Of a stretch of 64,000 nucleotides of DNA, positions 53,215-64,000 are shown piece by piece. Position 1 is the first letter of the stretch. Each line of letters opens with the position of its first letter. The position numbers and the translations under genes were made by a program. Under the pieces are notes generated by a model, which was not told where the DNA came from, searched no databases, and saw only the letters and a program-made list of their open reading frames with translations. Source of the DNA: Clostridia bacterium (GTDB lineage Bacteria; Bacillota; Clostridia; Oscillospirales; Butyricicoccaceae); assembly GCA_029099685.1 (NCBI GenBank), contig JAQXOO010000009.1:1-64000 (forward strand). Direction: 5' to 3'.

Positions 53215-54729
53215 TTATTTTCTCCGCAGCACCTGTCCGGCCCGGGCGCCGGTGTGCCTGCCCTCCAGCGCGGTGAGCACACCGTTGACATACACCCGGC
53301 AAATGCCGCTGCAGGGCTGCTGGGGGTTCTGATAATCCGGGTCGTCCTTCAGCCGGTCCAGGTCCAGCAGCACCAGGTCGGCCCACATACCCTCCCGCAG
53401 CACGCCCCGGTCAAACAGCCCGATGCGGGAGGCCGGCAGGGCGGTCATCTTCCGCACCGCCTCTTCCAGGGGGAACAGGCCGCGGTCGCGGCTGTAGCGG
53501 GACAGCACCCGGACAAAGGCGCCGAAATTGCGGGGGTGGGGCTTTCCCGGGGCGTCCAGAGGCATGGCCTCGCCGTCGGAGCCGGGCATGACGAAGGGCT
53601 GGGACATGATGTACTCGATGTCCTCCTCGCACATACCGAAATTGACCTCGCCCACCCGGTCGTTTTCCGCGATGACGATGTCGAAGCAGGTGTCTGCCGG
53701 GTCCTTGCCCCCCAGCGCCCCGGCGATATCGGCGATGGATTTTCCCACCATCCACTGATTTTCGGGGGTCTGGACATAGGCCACATAAATGTCCCCCCAG
53801 CGGCCCAGGTGGGAGGCGTTGGATTCGTCCCGCAGCTTTGCCCGGGTGTCCGGGTCCTTCAGCCGGGCGATCATGGCTTCCACGCCGCCCTCAAAGGCCC
53901 AGGCGGGCACGTTGGAGGACATGGAGGTGGCGGAGGCGCTGTAGGGGTACTGGTCGCAGGTCACATCCAGCCCCTGGCGGCGCGCCCGGGCGATCATGGC
54001 CACGGTGGTGCGGCAGGACACCTGCCAGTCAGGCTTGTGGGTGACCTTGTGGTGGGAGATCTGCAGCCGTACGCCCGCCTGCCCGGCCACCCAGAGAGCC
54101 TCTTCCACCGACCGTACCACGTCCCGGCCCTCGTTGCGCATATGGGTGGCGTAAAAGCCGCCGTAGGGGGCCACGGCGGACACCACCTCCGCCAGCTCCT
54201 CGGCGGAGGCGTAGCAGCCCGGGGGATAGATCAGACCGCTGCTGATGCCGAAGGCGCCCTCCTCCATGGCCCGCGCGGCCAGACTGCGCATCTGCTCCAC
54301 CTGTTCCGGGGCGGCCGGCTGTACGGAGTAGCCCATAACGGCTTCACGCAGGGTGCCGTGGCCCACCAGGGTGGCCGAATTGATGCTGGGCCGGGCCTGT
54401 TCCGCCGCGGCCAGATAGTCCGCCATGGAGGGATACCGGCCGGTGGGCGCCACGGAGCCGCCGCAGTTGCCGCCTACATCGGTGGTGACGCCCTGCAGGA
54501 TGCGGCTTTCCGCCGTGGGGCAGCGCAAAAGGGCGCCGTCGCTGTGGGAATGGATATCGATAAAGCCGGGAGTGAGATACAGGCCTCCGGCGTCCACAGT
54601 CTCCGTGGCTTCGCCGGACAGCTTTCCCAGGGCGGCGATACGGCCGTCCTTTACCGCCAGATCGCCGTAAAACCAGGGCGCGCCGGTGCCGTCCACGATC
54701 CGGGCGTTGCGGATAAGTAAATCGTACAT
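53215..54729 (-). CDS. N-acyl-D-amino-acid deacylase family amidohydrolase
   Basis: A 504-residue metallohydrolase: PGFIDIHSHSDGALL carries the HxH metal ligands, QGVTTDVGGNCGGSVAP the Cys/bridging region, GFYATHMRNEG and LQISHHKVTHKP further His ligands, and the C-terminal GMWADLVLLDLDRL beta-sandwich. Members cleave N-acyl groups from D-amino acids or D-dipeptides. Cytosolic, no signal peptide. Confidence 0.9.
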   Translation of the reverse strand: MYDLLIRNARIVDGTGAPWFYGDLAVKDGRIAALGKLSGEATETVDAGGLYLTPGFIDIHSHSDGALLRCPTAESRILQGVTTDVGGNCGGSVAPTGRYPSMADYLAAAEQARPSINSATLVGHGTLREAVMGYSVQPAAPEQVEQMRSLAARAMEEGAFGISSGLIYPPGCYASAEELAEVVSAVAPYGGFYATHMRNEGRDVVRSVEEALWVAGQAGVRLQISHHKVTHKPDWQVSCRTTVAMIARARRQGLDVTCDQYPYSASATSMSSNVPAWAFEGGVEAMIARLKDPDTRAKLRDESNASHLGRWGDIYVAYVQTPENQWMVGKSIADIAGALGGKDPADTCFDIVIAENDRVGEVNFGMCEEDIEYIMSQPFVMPGSDGEAMPLDAPGKPHPRNFGAFVRVLSRYSRDRGLFPLEEAVRKMTALPASRIGLFDRGVLREGMWADLVLLDLDRLKDDPDYQNPQQPCSGICRVYVNGVLTALEGRHTGARAGQVLRRK

Positions 54730-54825
54730 ACAAAGGCTCCTCTCTCAAACGTGGCGCGTTTCTACGCTTTAGCATAGCACAAACTGCCGGGAATTGCAAC
54801 GGGCGGGGGAAATACGCGGGGTGCA

Positions 54826-55375
54826 TGCAGGCAGCTTTGGCGCGCTGCGACATCTTGGCCCAAGAGCCGCCTGCGGCAGGGTTACATCCAAGCGTGCCTG
54901 TGGGCAGTTTTGGGGCGCTGCGGCATCTCGACTCAAGAACTGCCTGCAGATAGCTTTGGGGCGCTGCGCCATCTCGGCCCAAGAGCCGCCTGCGGCGGTT
55001 GGCCTCGAAACGCGCCTGCGGGCGCAGCCCATCCCTCGCGTGACTTTCCACCGCGGGAAAGTCACCAAAGCGCGCCGGGGGCCCTCCCCAAGAGGGCAGG
55101 AAGCCCCCGGCCCCCTGTCTGCCCAAAAGACGGATCAAAGCGGCCCCGCCGGCGGGTGCTACGGCCCGGCCATGTGGGGTGAAAAAGCATCCGTTTGCGG
55201 CGCGCTCAGCAGGGGGGTCCGGGGGAGTGCGCCATAACGGGACTGCTCCCCCGGCCGCCCTTTTCTCTTGTACCGTCAACGGCACGTTCTCTTTTCGGCG
55301 GGACGAAAAGAGAATGTGGGGTTGGAACTGTGGGTTCTTACGGACATGCTGCGCTGACTGGCTGGCACCGCCGCA
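54826..55375. repeat. Intergenic repeat cluster C (inverted relative to cluster A)
   Basis: About 550 bp without genes. Three reverse-orientation units of the AGCTTTGGGGCGCTGC / GGCCCAAGAGCC family lie at about 54826-54876, 54903-54946 and 54947-54997. They are followed by a ~250-bp block (about 55110-55362) that is the reverse complement of 17108-17360 with modest divergence. Long open frames here mirror those at cluster A and are not believed. Confidence 0.85.
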
Positions 55376-55408
55376 GCCCGCATCGATAACAGCTTGTATA
55401 ATTTACTG

Positions 55409-55564
55409 TTATATTAACAGATTTTCATCAAAATCCACCGTCATGCTGTTCATCAGCAGGTTGACGGCCACAGAACGCACGCCCGCCAGCCGGCCCACTA
55501 CCTTTTCGATGCGGGCGCTGCAGGCGGCGCAGGACATTCCGGTGATCTGAAATTTCCGGGTCAT
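55409..55564 (-). pseudogene. Truncated HMA copper-binding domain gene
   Basis: The 51-residue product starts TRKFQITGMSCAACSARIEK, a textbook HMA domain with the copper loop GMSCAACSA, but stops after VDFDENLLI, before the last helix and strand. Full HMA domains need about 68 residues. It looks like the first part of a copper ATPase (copA) or of a CopZ-like chaperone. The cut lies 30 bp from the edge of repeat cluster C. Confidence 0.6.
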
Positions 55565-55565
55565 T

Positions 55566-56243
55566 TCACCCTTCCTTTCCCGCCCCCATCAGGCGGATGG
55601 CTTCACACAGGATATCGGCGGAGGTCTGGGCCGCCCGCCGTTCAAAGGATGCGTAGTCGCCGTGGGCCTCGTCATTGGCCAGGTCGGAGATGCACCGCAG
55701 CACCGCGAAGGGCACCCGGTTGACGGCGCACACATGGGCCACGGCGGCGCCCTCCATCTCGGCGCACAGGGCGTTGTAGTCCCGCTGCAGCCGCTCTTTT
55801 TCCCCCTGGGAGCTGACGAACAGGTCCCCGGTGGCGATGCAGCCCAGGTGGACGCCTGGAGCCGCCCGGCGCAGCAGCGCCGTCAGCCCGGGGTCGGCGA
55901 TGAAATAGCCGCCGAAGGGGAGAAAATCCCGCTTGGTGTCCTCGCTCATGTCCCGGTAGGTCAGCTCCCGGGCCGCCACCACATCCAGGTGGCGCAGGGC
56001 GGGGGACACCGCCCCCGCGATGCCCGAGTGGAACACCGCCTCCGGGCGGTATTCCGAGATCACCTGCTGGGTGCACTGGGCGGCGCACACCTTGCCCACG
56101 CCGCAAACGGCTGCGATGACAGTGTGGCCGTGGAGCCTGCCGATATACCCCCGAAGGCCGGGTTTTTCCACAGGCCGGGGCTGTTCCATGGCGGAAAGGA
56201 TGTTTTCCAGCTCCACCTCCATGGCGGTGATGACGGCGATCAC
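55566..56243 (-). CDS. mtnN: 5'-methylthioadenosine/S-adenosylhomocysteine nucleosidase
   Basis: A 225-residue nucleoside phosphorylase-fold enzyme releasing adenine from MTA, SAH or 5'-deoxyadenosine. Signature residues: HSGIAGAVSPAL, CAEMEGAAVAHVCAVNRVPF (catalytic Glu) and RCISDLAND (catalytic Asp). The start overlaps the M20 gene stop by 4 bp. Confidence 0.93.
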   Translation of the reverse strand: MIAVITAMEVELENILSAMEQPRPVEKPGLRGYIGRLHGHTVIAAVCGVGKVCAAQCTQQVISEYRPEAVFHSGIAGAVSPALRHLDVVAARELTYRDMSEDTKRDFLPFGGYFIADPGLTALLRRAAPGVHLGCIATGDLFVSSQGEKERLQRDYNALCAEMEGAAVAHVCAVNRVPFAVLRCISDLANDEAHGDYASFERRAAQTSADILCEAIRLMGAGKEG

Positions 56244-57448
56244 AGGGCATCACCTGCCTCGAAAAAGTCCAGGCACACCTGCACGAACAGGGCGGCGGCA
56301 TAGGCCAGGCCCTCCTCATTGGCCCGGTAGTGGCAGCCGTGGGCGGGGAAGCGGCACTCCCGCTGTCCGTCGCCGAAGCCGAAGTCGCAGTAGCAGCCGG
56401 GGATGGTGAGCTGATTCATAAACGCGCCGAAGTCCTCGGTGCCCATGTTGGGCTCCCGCTGGATCAGCACGTTGTCCCGGCCCACCAGCTTGACCATGGC
56501 CTGTTCCGCCAGGGCGGACATCCCCTCGTGGTTGACCACGCCGGGGTAGCTTTCCACCAAGCACACCTCGGCCTCCGCCCCCATGGACGCGGCCACGCCC
56601 TCCACCAGCGTGCGGAACATTTCGCACATCCTCCGGCGCATCTCCGGGCCGAAGGTGCGGATGATGCCCTTAAACTGCGCCTCGGCGGGGATGATGTTGC
56701 CCGCGGTGCCCGCGTGGAAGGCGCCCACCGTGACCACCACGTTGTCGGTGGCATAGACCCGGCGGGAGGTGAGGGTCTGCAGGGCCACCACGATCTGAGC
56801 GGCCACCGCGATGGGGTCGATGCCCGAGCCGGGATAGGCGCCGTGGCAGCCCTTGCCCCGGACGGTGACGGTAAAGCTGTTGGAGGCCGCGTAGCAGGGG
56901 CCGTATTTCAGGCCGTACTGCCCGGCTTGGGTGCCGGTGGAGTTATGGCCGCCGAAAACCGCGTCCACATGGGGGTTTTCCAGGCAGCCCTCGTCCACCA
57001 TGCGCTGGGCACCGCCGTCGCCCTCCTCATCGGGTTGGAAAAACAGCTTCACCGTGCCGCACAGCTCCTCCCGGTGGGCCGCCAGCAGCCGGGCCGCCCC
57101 CAAAAGGGACGCGGTGTGCAGGTCGTGGCCGCAGGCGTGCATCACGCCCGGATTCTGAGAGGCAAAGGGCAGGCCGGTCTCCTCCTGCACGGGTAGGGCG
57201 TCGATGTCCGCCCGCAGGCCGATAGTCCTGCCTGCCTTTCCGCCCCGGATGACGCCCAAAACGCCCGTGCCGGCGCAGGGCCGGGCCTCGATGCCCATGG
57301 CCGCCAGCTCCCGAAGGATCAGGGCCTGGGTGCGGGTCTCCTGCCGGCCCAGCTCCGGGTGGGCGTGGATGTCCCGGCGAAGGCCGGTCATATAGCCGGA
57401 CAGGTCTTTTGCTTCCTGTAAGATCTGTTGGGATGTCAGCATAAACAT
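56240..57448 (-). CDS. M20 family amidohydrolase
   Basis: A 402-residue metal-dependent peptidase of the hippurate/N-acyl-amino-acid amidohydrolase type: GLRADIDALPVQEETGLPFA, HACGHDLHTASLLGAARLL (metal ligands Cys, His), FQPDEEGDGGAQRMV (catalytic Glu pair), and NMGTEDFGAFMNQ. No signal peptide. It sits between csoR and the nucleosidase. The start is uncertain: 57448 or the ATG 6 bp later. Confidence 0.9.
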   Translation of the reverse strand: MFMLTSQQILQEAKDLSGYMTGLRRDIHAHPELGRQETRTQALILRELAAMGIEARPCAGTGVLGVIRGGKAGRTIGLRADIDALPVQEETGLPFASQNPGVMHACGHDLHTASLLGAARLLAAHREELCGTVKLFFQPDEEGDGGAQRMVDEGCLENPHVDAVFGGHNSTGTQAGQYGLKYGPCYAASNSFTVTVRGKGCHGAYPGSGIDPIAVAAQIVVALQTLTSRRVYATDNVVVTVGAFHAGTAGNIIPAEAQFKGIIRTFGPEMRRRMCEMFRTLVEGVAASMGAEAEVCLVESYPGVVNHEGMSALAEQAMVKLVGRDNVLIQREPNMGTEDFGAFMNQLTIPGCYCDFGFGDGQRECRFPAHGCHYRANEEGLAYAAALFVQVCLDFFEAGDAL

Positions 57449-57470
57449 TACCGCCGTTTCTTTTGTATTT

Positions 57471-57773
57471 TTATTTCATCAGCTTCTGCAGAGTCACGAT
57501 CAGCTCGTCGATGGCTTCCGTCCTGCCGTTTTTGATATCCTCCGCCACGCAGGTGCGGATATGCTGGCCCAGCAGCTCCCTGCTGAAGGCGTTGAGGGCC
57601 GCGCTGACGGCGCTGACCTGCACCAGGATATCCGTGCAATAGGCGTCGGATTCCACCATCTTCCGCACGCCCCGCACCTGTCCCTCGATGCGGTTGAGCC
57701 GGTGGACCAGCGAGCGGTATTCTTCACCGGTGCGCTGCCTGGTCTTGCGGCAGCAGCAGTTGTTCTGTTCCAT
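57471..57773 (-). CDS. csoR: CsoR-type copper-sensing repressor
   Basis: A 100-residue four-helix repressor: HRLNRIEGQVRGVRKMVESD and the Cu(I) ligands Cys-His-Cys (YCTDIL, then QHIRTC). The N-terminal CCC motif (NNCCCRK) is additional. The start at 57773 follows GGAGGTGACT. Two palindromes in its promoter fit autorepression. Its usual target, a copper ATPase, is only present as a truncated HMA fragment downstream. Confidence 0.9.
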   Translation of the reverse strand: MEQNNCCCRKTRQRTGEEYRSLVHRLNRIEGQVRGVRKMVESDAYCTDILVQVSAVSAALNAFSRELLGQHIRTCVAEDIKNGRTEAIDELIVTLQKLMK

Positions 57774-57785
57774 AGTCACCTCCAT

Positions 57786-57802
57786 ATACCCTGCGGGGGC
57801 AT
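57786..57802 (-). promoter_or_regulatory. Second CsoR operator-like palindrome
   Basis: ATACCCTGCGGGGGCAT, an imperfect version of the CsoR box, between the promoter and the csoR start. Confidence 0.6.
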
Positions 57803-57808
57803 GTGTTC

Positions 57809-57836
57809 ATTGTATGCCCCCCGGGGTATTTGTCAA
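57809..57836 (-). promoter_or_regulatory. csoR promoter with embedded operator
   Basis: TTGACA (57831-57836) and TACAAT (57809-57814) on the minus strand, 16-bp spacing. The spacer is filled by ATACCCCGGGGGGCAT (57814-57829), the GC-rich palindrome typical of CsoR sites. Confidence 0.8.
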
Positions 57837-57846
57837 GGGCGCGGGC

Positions 57847-57885
57847 AAAAAAATACCGGGAGGGCCGTTTCAGGCCCTCCCGGCA
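57847..57885 (-). terminator. Terminator of the MATE gene
   Basis: GCCGGGAGGGCC TGAAAC GGCCCTCCCGGT then a T-run on the minus strand. Confidence 0.9.
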
Positions 57886-57897
57886 GCGGCGGTGGCG

Positions 57898-59253
57898 TCA
57901 CGCTTGTGACGGGACATCGCCCGGATAGCGTTTTTTCAGCTTGCGGACACAGTAAAAATAGGCGGGGACCAGGAACAGGTCGGCCATCACCCAGGCGGCG
58001 GGGGAGGCCAGGCAGGCGGCGGCGTAGCCAAACACCGGCACCAGGAAGGATACGCCCGCCCGGGCGATCATCTCCATCACGCCCGCCAGCGTGGCCAGAG
58101 GCGAAAATCCCATGCCCTGAATATAGTTGCGGAAGATGAAGATGGCCCCCAGAAACACATAGCAGAACACCAGCGCCTTCAGCATCTGCATGGCCAGAGG
58201 CACCAGGGGGGCGCTGGCCCGGTCCAGGAACAGCATCACCAGTTTTTCTCCCGCCAGCAGCACCAGCGCCAGGGAAAACAGGCAGTAGCCCGCTCCCAGA
58301 GCGCAGCAGGAAAACAGGCCCTGGTGGAGCCGCTCCCACTGTTTGGCCCCCACGTTCTGCCCGCCGTAGGTGGCCATGGTGGAGCCCATGGCTTCCAGCG
58401 GGCAGGCAAGGAACACGGACACCTTGTTGGCGGCGGTGGCCGCGGTGACATACATGGTGCCCAGCACATTCACGGAGCTTTGCAGCATCACGCTGCCGAT
58501 GGCGGTGATGGAAAACTGCAGTCCCATGGGCAGCCCCAGGGACAAAAGGTTCCAGATGCGCCGCCAGGACCAGGCCCAGTCGCTTTTTTTCAGCCGGAGC
58601 ACCTCAAAGCCCCGGCACACCTTCCGCAGGCTGCCGAAGCCTGCCAGAAACTGGCTGAGGGTGGTGGCGAAGGCCGCGCCGAACACCCCCCATTGCAGGC
58701 TGATGATGAAAAACAGGTCCAGGGCGATGTTCACCGCCGAGGCCACCACCAGCCAGACCACGGCGGTGCGGCTGTCCCCCACAGACCGGAGGATGCCCGC
58801 GCACATATTGTAAAGGATATACCCCGGGATGCCCGCGAAAATGGTGGTGATGTAGATCCAGGCGCTGTCGATGATATCCGCGGGGGTATTCATCAGCTCC
58901 AGGATATCCCGGCTGAAGAGCACCGTCACAGCGGTGACCAGCACCCCGAAAAAGACGCAGCAGCAGGCCGCCCCCGCCACATATTTCCGCAGGGCGTCAT
59001 AGTCCCCCGCGCCGAAACGCTGGGCGATGGGAATGGCGAAGCCGCTGCAGATACCGATGGACCCGCCCACCACCAGAAAGTTGATGGAGCCGGTGCTGCC
59101 CACCGCCGCCAGGGCATTTCCGCCCAAAAACTTGCCCACAATGGCGGTATCCACCACGCTGTAGAGCTGCTGGAACAGCATACCCAGCAAAATGGGCAGG
59201 CCGAACTGCAAAATCAGGGTCAGGGGACGGCCCTTTGTAAGGTCTTTGGTCAT
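57898..59253 (-). CDS. MATE family efflux transporter
   Basis: A 451-residue protein with twelve helices in two halves: FGLPILLGMLFQQLYSVVDT at the start (with the conserved VDT) and FLACPLEAMGSTMATYGGQN in the second half, typical of the DinF/NorM-related group. It exports cationic compounds or metabolites using Na+ or H+. Ribosome site GGAGGTG. Confidence 0.92.
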   Translation of the reverse strand: MTKDLTKGRPLTLILQFGLPILLGMLFQQLYSVVDTAIVGKFLGGNALAAVGSTGSINFLVVGGSIGICSGFAIPIAQRFGAGDYDALRKYVAGAACCCVFFGVLVTAVTVLFSRDILELMNTPADIIDSAWIYITTIFAGIPGYILYNMCAGILRSVGDSRTAVVWLVVASAVNIALDLFFIISLQWGVFGAAFATTLSQFLAGFGSLRKVCRGFEVLRLKKSDWAWSWRRIWNLLSLGLPMGLQFSITAIGSVMLQSSVNVLGTMYVTAATAANKVSVFLACPLEAMGSTMATYGGQNVGAKQWERLHQGLFSCCALGAGYCLFSLALVLLAGEKLVMLFLDRASAPLVPLAMQMLKALVFCYVFLGAIFIFRNYIQGMGFSPLATLAGVMEMIARAGVSFLVPVFGYAAACLASPAAWVMADLFLVPAYFYCVRKLKKRYPGDVPSQA

Positions 59254-59380
59254 GGCACACCTCCGCGTATGGACAGCGGGCGGCCGGGCCGCCCCGCTGT
59301 CTCAAAAGATTGAAGCTTTATTATACCCCCAAACCGCCAAAAAGCAAGGGTTTTTTCCACAATTTGTGCAAAAACAGCGG

Positions 59381-59412
59381 AAAAAGGCCCCGGTGCAAAC
59401 GCACCGGGGCCT
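59381..59412 (-). terminator. Terminator of ppdK
   Basis: GGCCCCGGTGC GTTT GCACCGGGGCC with TTTTT on the minus strand. Confidence 0.92.
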
Positions 59413-59430
59413 GGTTTATACGCCTGTGGT

Positions 59431-62058
<2,628 letters not shown>

Positions 62059-62404
62059 AGCGATTTCTCCTTGTAATATAGTGTGAAACATTGCATTTCG
62101 ACTGATCTTGAATAATCGTTGTTTATTATAACAGATGCGATTCGATTTTTCACCCCCATTTTCCAAAAAAATTTTTTTATTTCCACCGGTTTTTTTGCTT
62201 TTTTCAAAGAGTTTTGTTTTTTCAGCCGGAAACCGAAAATTTTTTCCCGGCGGAGGGCGGACGGCCCGCGTCCGTGATTTCTTTTTTATTTAATAGGAAA
62301 TTATAATTATAAGATAAATATAGTAATAAATAAATTTGATTTCTCCGCCGCCGTTATGGTATAATGAAGCGAATCAGTATTCGTGAAAAAAGGGGATTTC
62401 AGAT
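62059..62404. other. AT-rich divergent promoter region of ppdK and dnaA
   Basis: A stretch of A/T runs (for example around 62165-62220 and 62280-62335), probably part of the origin region. A TATAAT at 62125-62130 reading toward ppdK and the dnaA promoter are visible. No ORF and no clear cluster of DnaA boxes in this half. Confidence 0.65.
62336..62365 (+). promoter_or_regulatory. dnaA promoter
   Basis: TTGATT at 62336-62341 and TATAAT at 62360-62365, spacing 18 bp. Confidence 0.7.
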
Positions 62405-63697
62405 ATGTATACGCCAGAAGCGCTGCTGGACGCCCTGCTGCGGCAGCTCCGGGCCGAAATGGGGGAGGTGCTGGTGGATCCGTGGTTCACCAACGCGGAG
62501 CCCATCGCCATCCGGGACGACCTGTTCGTGGTGGAAGCCGCCAGCGAGCTGTTTCGGGATACGCTCACCAAGCGGTTCACCGACAATGTTTCCGAGATCA
62601 TCTCCGGCCTGCTGGGGCGGCCCGCCCGTCCGCTCTATGTTTACGGGGCCGAGGCCGACAGCTGGCGGCTGCAAAGCGATTCCAGCGTTTACGCGGGCTA
62701 CACCTTTGAAAAGTTCATCGTGGGCAATTCCAACAAATTCGCCCACGCGGCCGCCCTGGCGGTGGCCAACAATCCGGCACGGCTGTACAACCCGCTGTTC
62801 ATTTACGGCGGCTCCGGCCTGGGAAAGACCCATCTTCTGTTCGCCATCGCCGGTTCCATCCGCAAAAAGCACCCCAACTTCCGCATCGTCTACATCAAAA
62901 GCGAAGACTTTATGAACGAGCTGGTGGACGCGCTGCAGACCGGCTTTTCCGAATTCCGGGCCAAGTACCGCCAGGCGGACCTTTTGCTGATGGACGACGT
63001 GCAGTTCCTGAGCGGCAAGGTACAGCTGCAGGAGGAGTTCTTCCACACCTTTGAGGCGCTGTTTCAGGCCAACCGGCAGATCGTCCTCACCTCGGACCGT
63101 CCGCCCAAGGAGATCGCCACCCTGTCCGACCGTCTGCAGACCCGGTTCGAAAGCGGCCTGCTGGCGGACATCCAGTCTCCCGACCTGGAGACCCGCATGG
63201 CCATGGTCAAGGCCAAGGCCAACAACCTGGGCATCGACATGCCCCAGAAGGTGGTGGACTACATTGCGGAGAACATCACCAACAACGTCCGTGAGCTGGA
63301 GGGCGCCGTCAAAAAGATCGCCGCCATCAACGGCCTGATGGGCAGTCCCATCGACCTGCCCATGGCCCAGAACGCCATCAAGGACATTTTCAAGGAGCGT
63401 CCGGGCCTGCATCCCACCCCGGAAATGATTTTGAAAGAGGTCTCCGAGTTCTATTCCATCCCCATGGAGCGCATCACGGGAAAATCCAGGGGCAAGGAAG
63501 TGGTGCTGCCCCGGCAGGTGGCGGAATATCTCATGCGGGAGCTGGCCTCCATGTCCTTCCCGGAGATCGGAAAGGTATTGGGCCAGCACCACACCTCGGT
63601 GATGTACGGCATTGATAAACTCACCGCCTCCATGGCGGAAAATGAGGCCCTGCGGGATTCCGTCAACGACCTTCGGAAGAACATCCAGAGCAAATGA
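62405..63697 (+). CDS. dnaA: Chromosomal replication initiator DnaA
   Basis: A 430-residue initiator: domain I (first ~75 residues), AAA+ domain with Walker A GGSGLGKTHLL (about 135-145) and LLMDDVQFL (Walker B), and the DNA-binding domain with GQHHTSVMYGIDKLTASM near the C-terminus. The short linker keeps it at the small end of the family. GGGG ribosome site 6-8 nt before ATG. Confidence 0.97.
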   Translation: MYTPEALLDALLRQLRAEMGEVLVDPWFTNAEPIAIRDDLFVVEAASELFRDTLTKRFTDNVSEIISGLLGRPARPLYVYGAEADSWRLQSDSSVYAGYTFEKFIVGNSNKFAHAAALAVANNPARLYNPLFIYGGSGLGKTHLLFAIAGSIRKKHPNFRIVYIKSEDFMNELVDALQTGFSEFRAKYRQADLLLMDDVQFLSGKVQLQEEFFHTFEALFQANRQIVLTSDRPPKEIATLSDRLQTRFESGLLADIQSPDLETRMAMVKAKANNLGIDMPQKVVDYIAENITNNVRELEGAVKKIAAINGLMGSPIDLPMAQNAIKDIFKERPGLHPTPEMILKEVSEFYSIPMERITGKSRGKEVVLPRQVAEYLMRELASMSFPEIGKVLGQHHTSVMYGIDKLTASMAENEALRDSVNDLRKNIQSK

Positions 63698-63925
63698 CCT
63701 CTCTTAAATCACTTTCCACAAAAACCTGTGGAAATCACTGTGCAAACTGTTGATAACTTGTCCTTGTGAAAAACATCGAAAAAACCCGTCGTTTTTCAAC
63801 AGGGGGCTGCGGAGGGATGAATCCAGCAGCCGCAAGGCTTTCCGGGGTTTTCCCCAGTTTCCACAGGCTATACTAAGACTACTATATAGAATTTGTTTCT
63901 TATGAAAGAAAGGAAGTGCGCAGCC
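63698..63925. other. Origin region with DnaA boxes (oriC)
   Basis: Between dnaA and dnaN I see DnaA-box-like 9-mers: TTTCCACAA (63713-63721), TTTCCACAG on the minus strand (63726-63734), TTATCAACA on the minus strand (63748-63756) and TTTCCACAG (63858-63866). A TATACT at 63869-63874 may serve dnaN. Confidence 0.8.
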
Positions 63926-64000
63926 ATGCGTTTCTCCTGTGAAAAAAACGCTTTGAACGAAGCCGTTTCGGTGTGCAGCCACGCCGTCGGCACAAAAGGC
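63926..64000 (+). CDS. dnaN: DNA polymerase III beta clamp (N-terminal start only)
   Basis: The frame opens at 63926 (AAAGGAAG upstream) and runs off the window edge after 25 codons. RFSCEKNALNEAVSVCSHAV is the usual start of DnaN, and the dnaA-oriC-dnaN order supports the call. Confidence 0.9.
   Translation, partial: MRFSCEKNALNEAVSVCSHAVGTKG

Noticed and set aside
54344..55285. 313-residue minus-strand ORF across repeat cluster C
   Set aside because: Runs through repeats and then out of frame through the amidohydrolase; a similar peptide arises at cluster A from the inverted copy.
62059..62404. Riboswitch upstream of dnaA or ppdK
   Set aside because: The region is plain AT-rich sequence without paired conserved elements.

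Overview
This window is 64 kb of a GC-rich (roughly 60%) Gram-positive anaerobe chromosome and ends at the replication origin. It contains dnaA, a DnaA-box region and the start of dnaN. It also carries pyruvate phosphate dikinase, an NfnAB-type NADH/ferredoxin:NADP oxidoreductase pair, a CsoR repressor and an S10-spc-alpha ribosomal supercluster in Firmicutes order. Together with strong AGGAGG ribosome binding sites and TTGACA-17-TATAAT promoters, this points to a Clostridia member, most likely Oscillospiraceae (Flavonifractor/Oscillibacter-like). That placement is inference; no 16S gene is present.

Layout. 1-1.4 kb: an AT-rich scar next to a tRNA-Gln gene, holding a CPT-like kinase and duplicated tRNA 3' ends. 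1.5-5 kb: a metal-resistance module (CadC/ArsR-type repressor, free-standing HMA protein, P1B ATPase lacking its own HMA domain, small Cys/His membrane protein) followed by an MntR/DtxR-like regulator. 5-7.4 kb: a tandem P-II-like protein with a duplicated DUF1538 membrane protein. 7.5-13.2 kb: a regulated O-acetylhomoserine sulfhydrylase (palindrome, 41-codon leader ORF, attenuator-like hairpin), a small-multidrug-export-type protein, DegV, and NfnA/NfnB. 13.2-17 kb: a decayed gene, YggS, a TIGR01440 protein, an ECF S component and LrgAB. 17-26 kb: an intergenic repeat cluster, a CBS protein under a Rex-like box, a large unknown membrane protein, a PadR/HAAS-type operon, RluA, VanW, gamma-glutamyltransferase and a broken alpha/beta hydrolase.

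27.5-43.4 kb holds the ribosomal supercluster on the minus strand: rpsJ-rplCDWB-rpsS-rplV-rpsC-rplP-rpmC-rpsQ-rplNXE-rpsN-rpsH-rplFR-rpsE-rpmD-rplO-secY-adk-map-infA-rpmJ-rpsMKD-rpoA-rplQ. It starts from one strong promoter followed by a leader of about 415 nt that looks highly structured. Divergent from it lies lexA-recG-histidine phosphatase, then a YitT-like protein, prfB (without the programmed frameshift) and a DUF975 protein. 50-59 kb on the minus strand carries a GH3 lipoprotein, a DUF1508 protein, a HAD phosphatase, tRNA-Ser(GCT), a D-aminoacylase-like amidohydrolase, a second repeat cluster inverted relative to the first, a truncated HMA gene, an MTA/SAH nucleosidase, an M20 hydrolase, CsoR under its own operator, and a MATE transporter. 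ppdK then faces away from dnaA, followed by oriC and dnaN.

The features most worth a second look are the dispersed intergenic repeat family, whose two inverted clusters lie about 38 kb apart around the ribosomal supercluster, the leader upstream of the O-acetylhomoserine sulfhydrylase gene, the rpsJ leader RNA, the tandem P-II/DUF1538 pair, and several deletion scars (broken hydrolase, truncated phosphatase, truncated HMA). I did not find a clearly new multi-gene defence or mobile system here.
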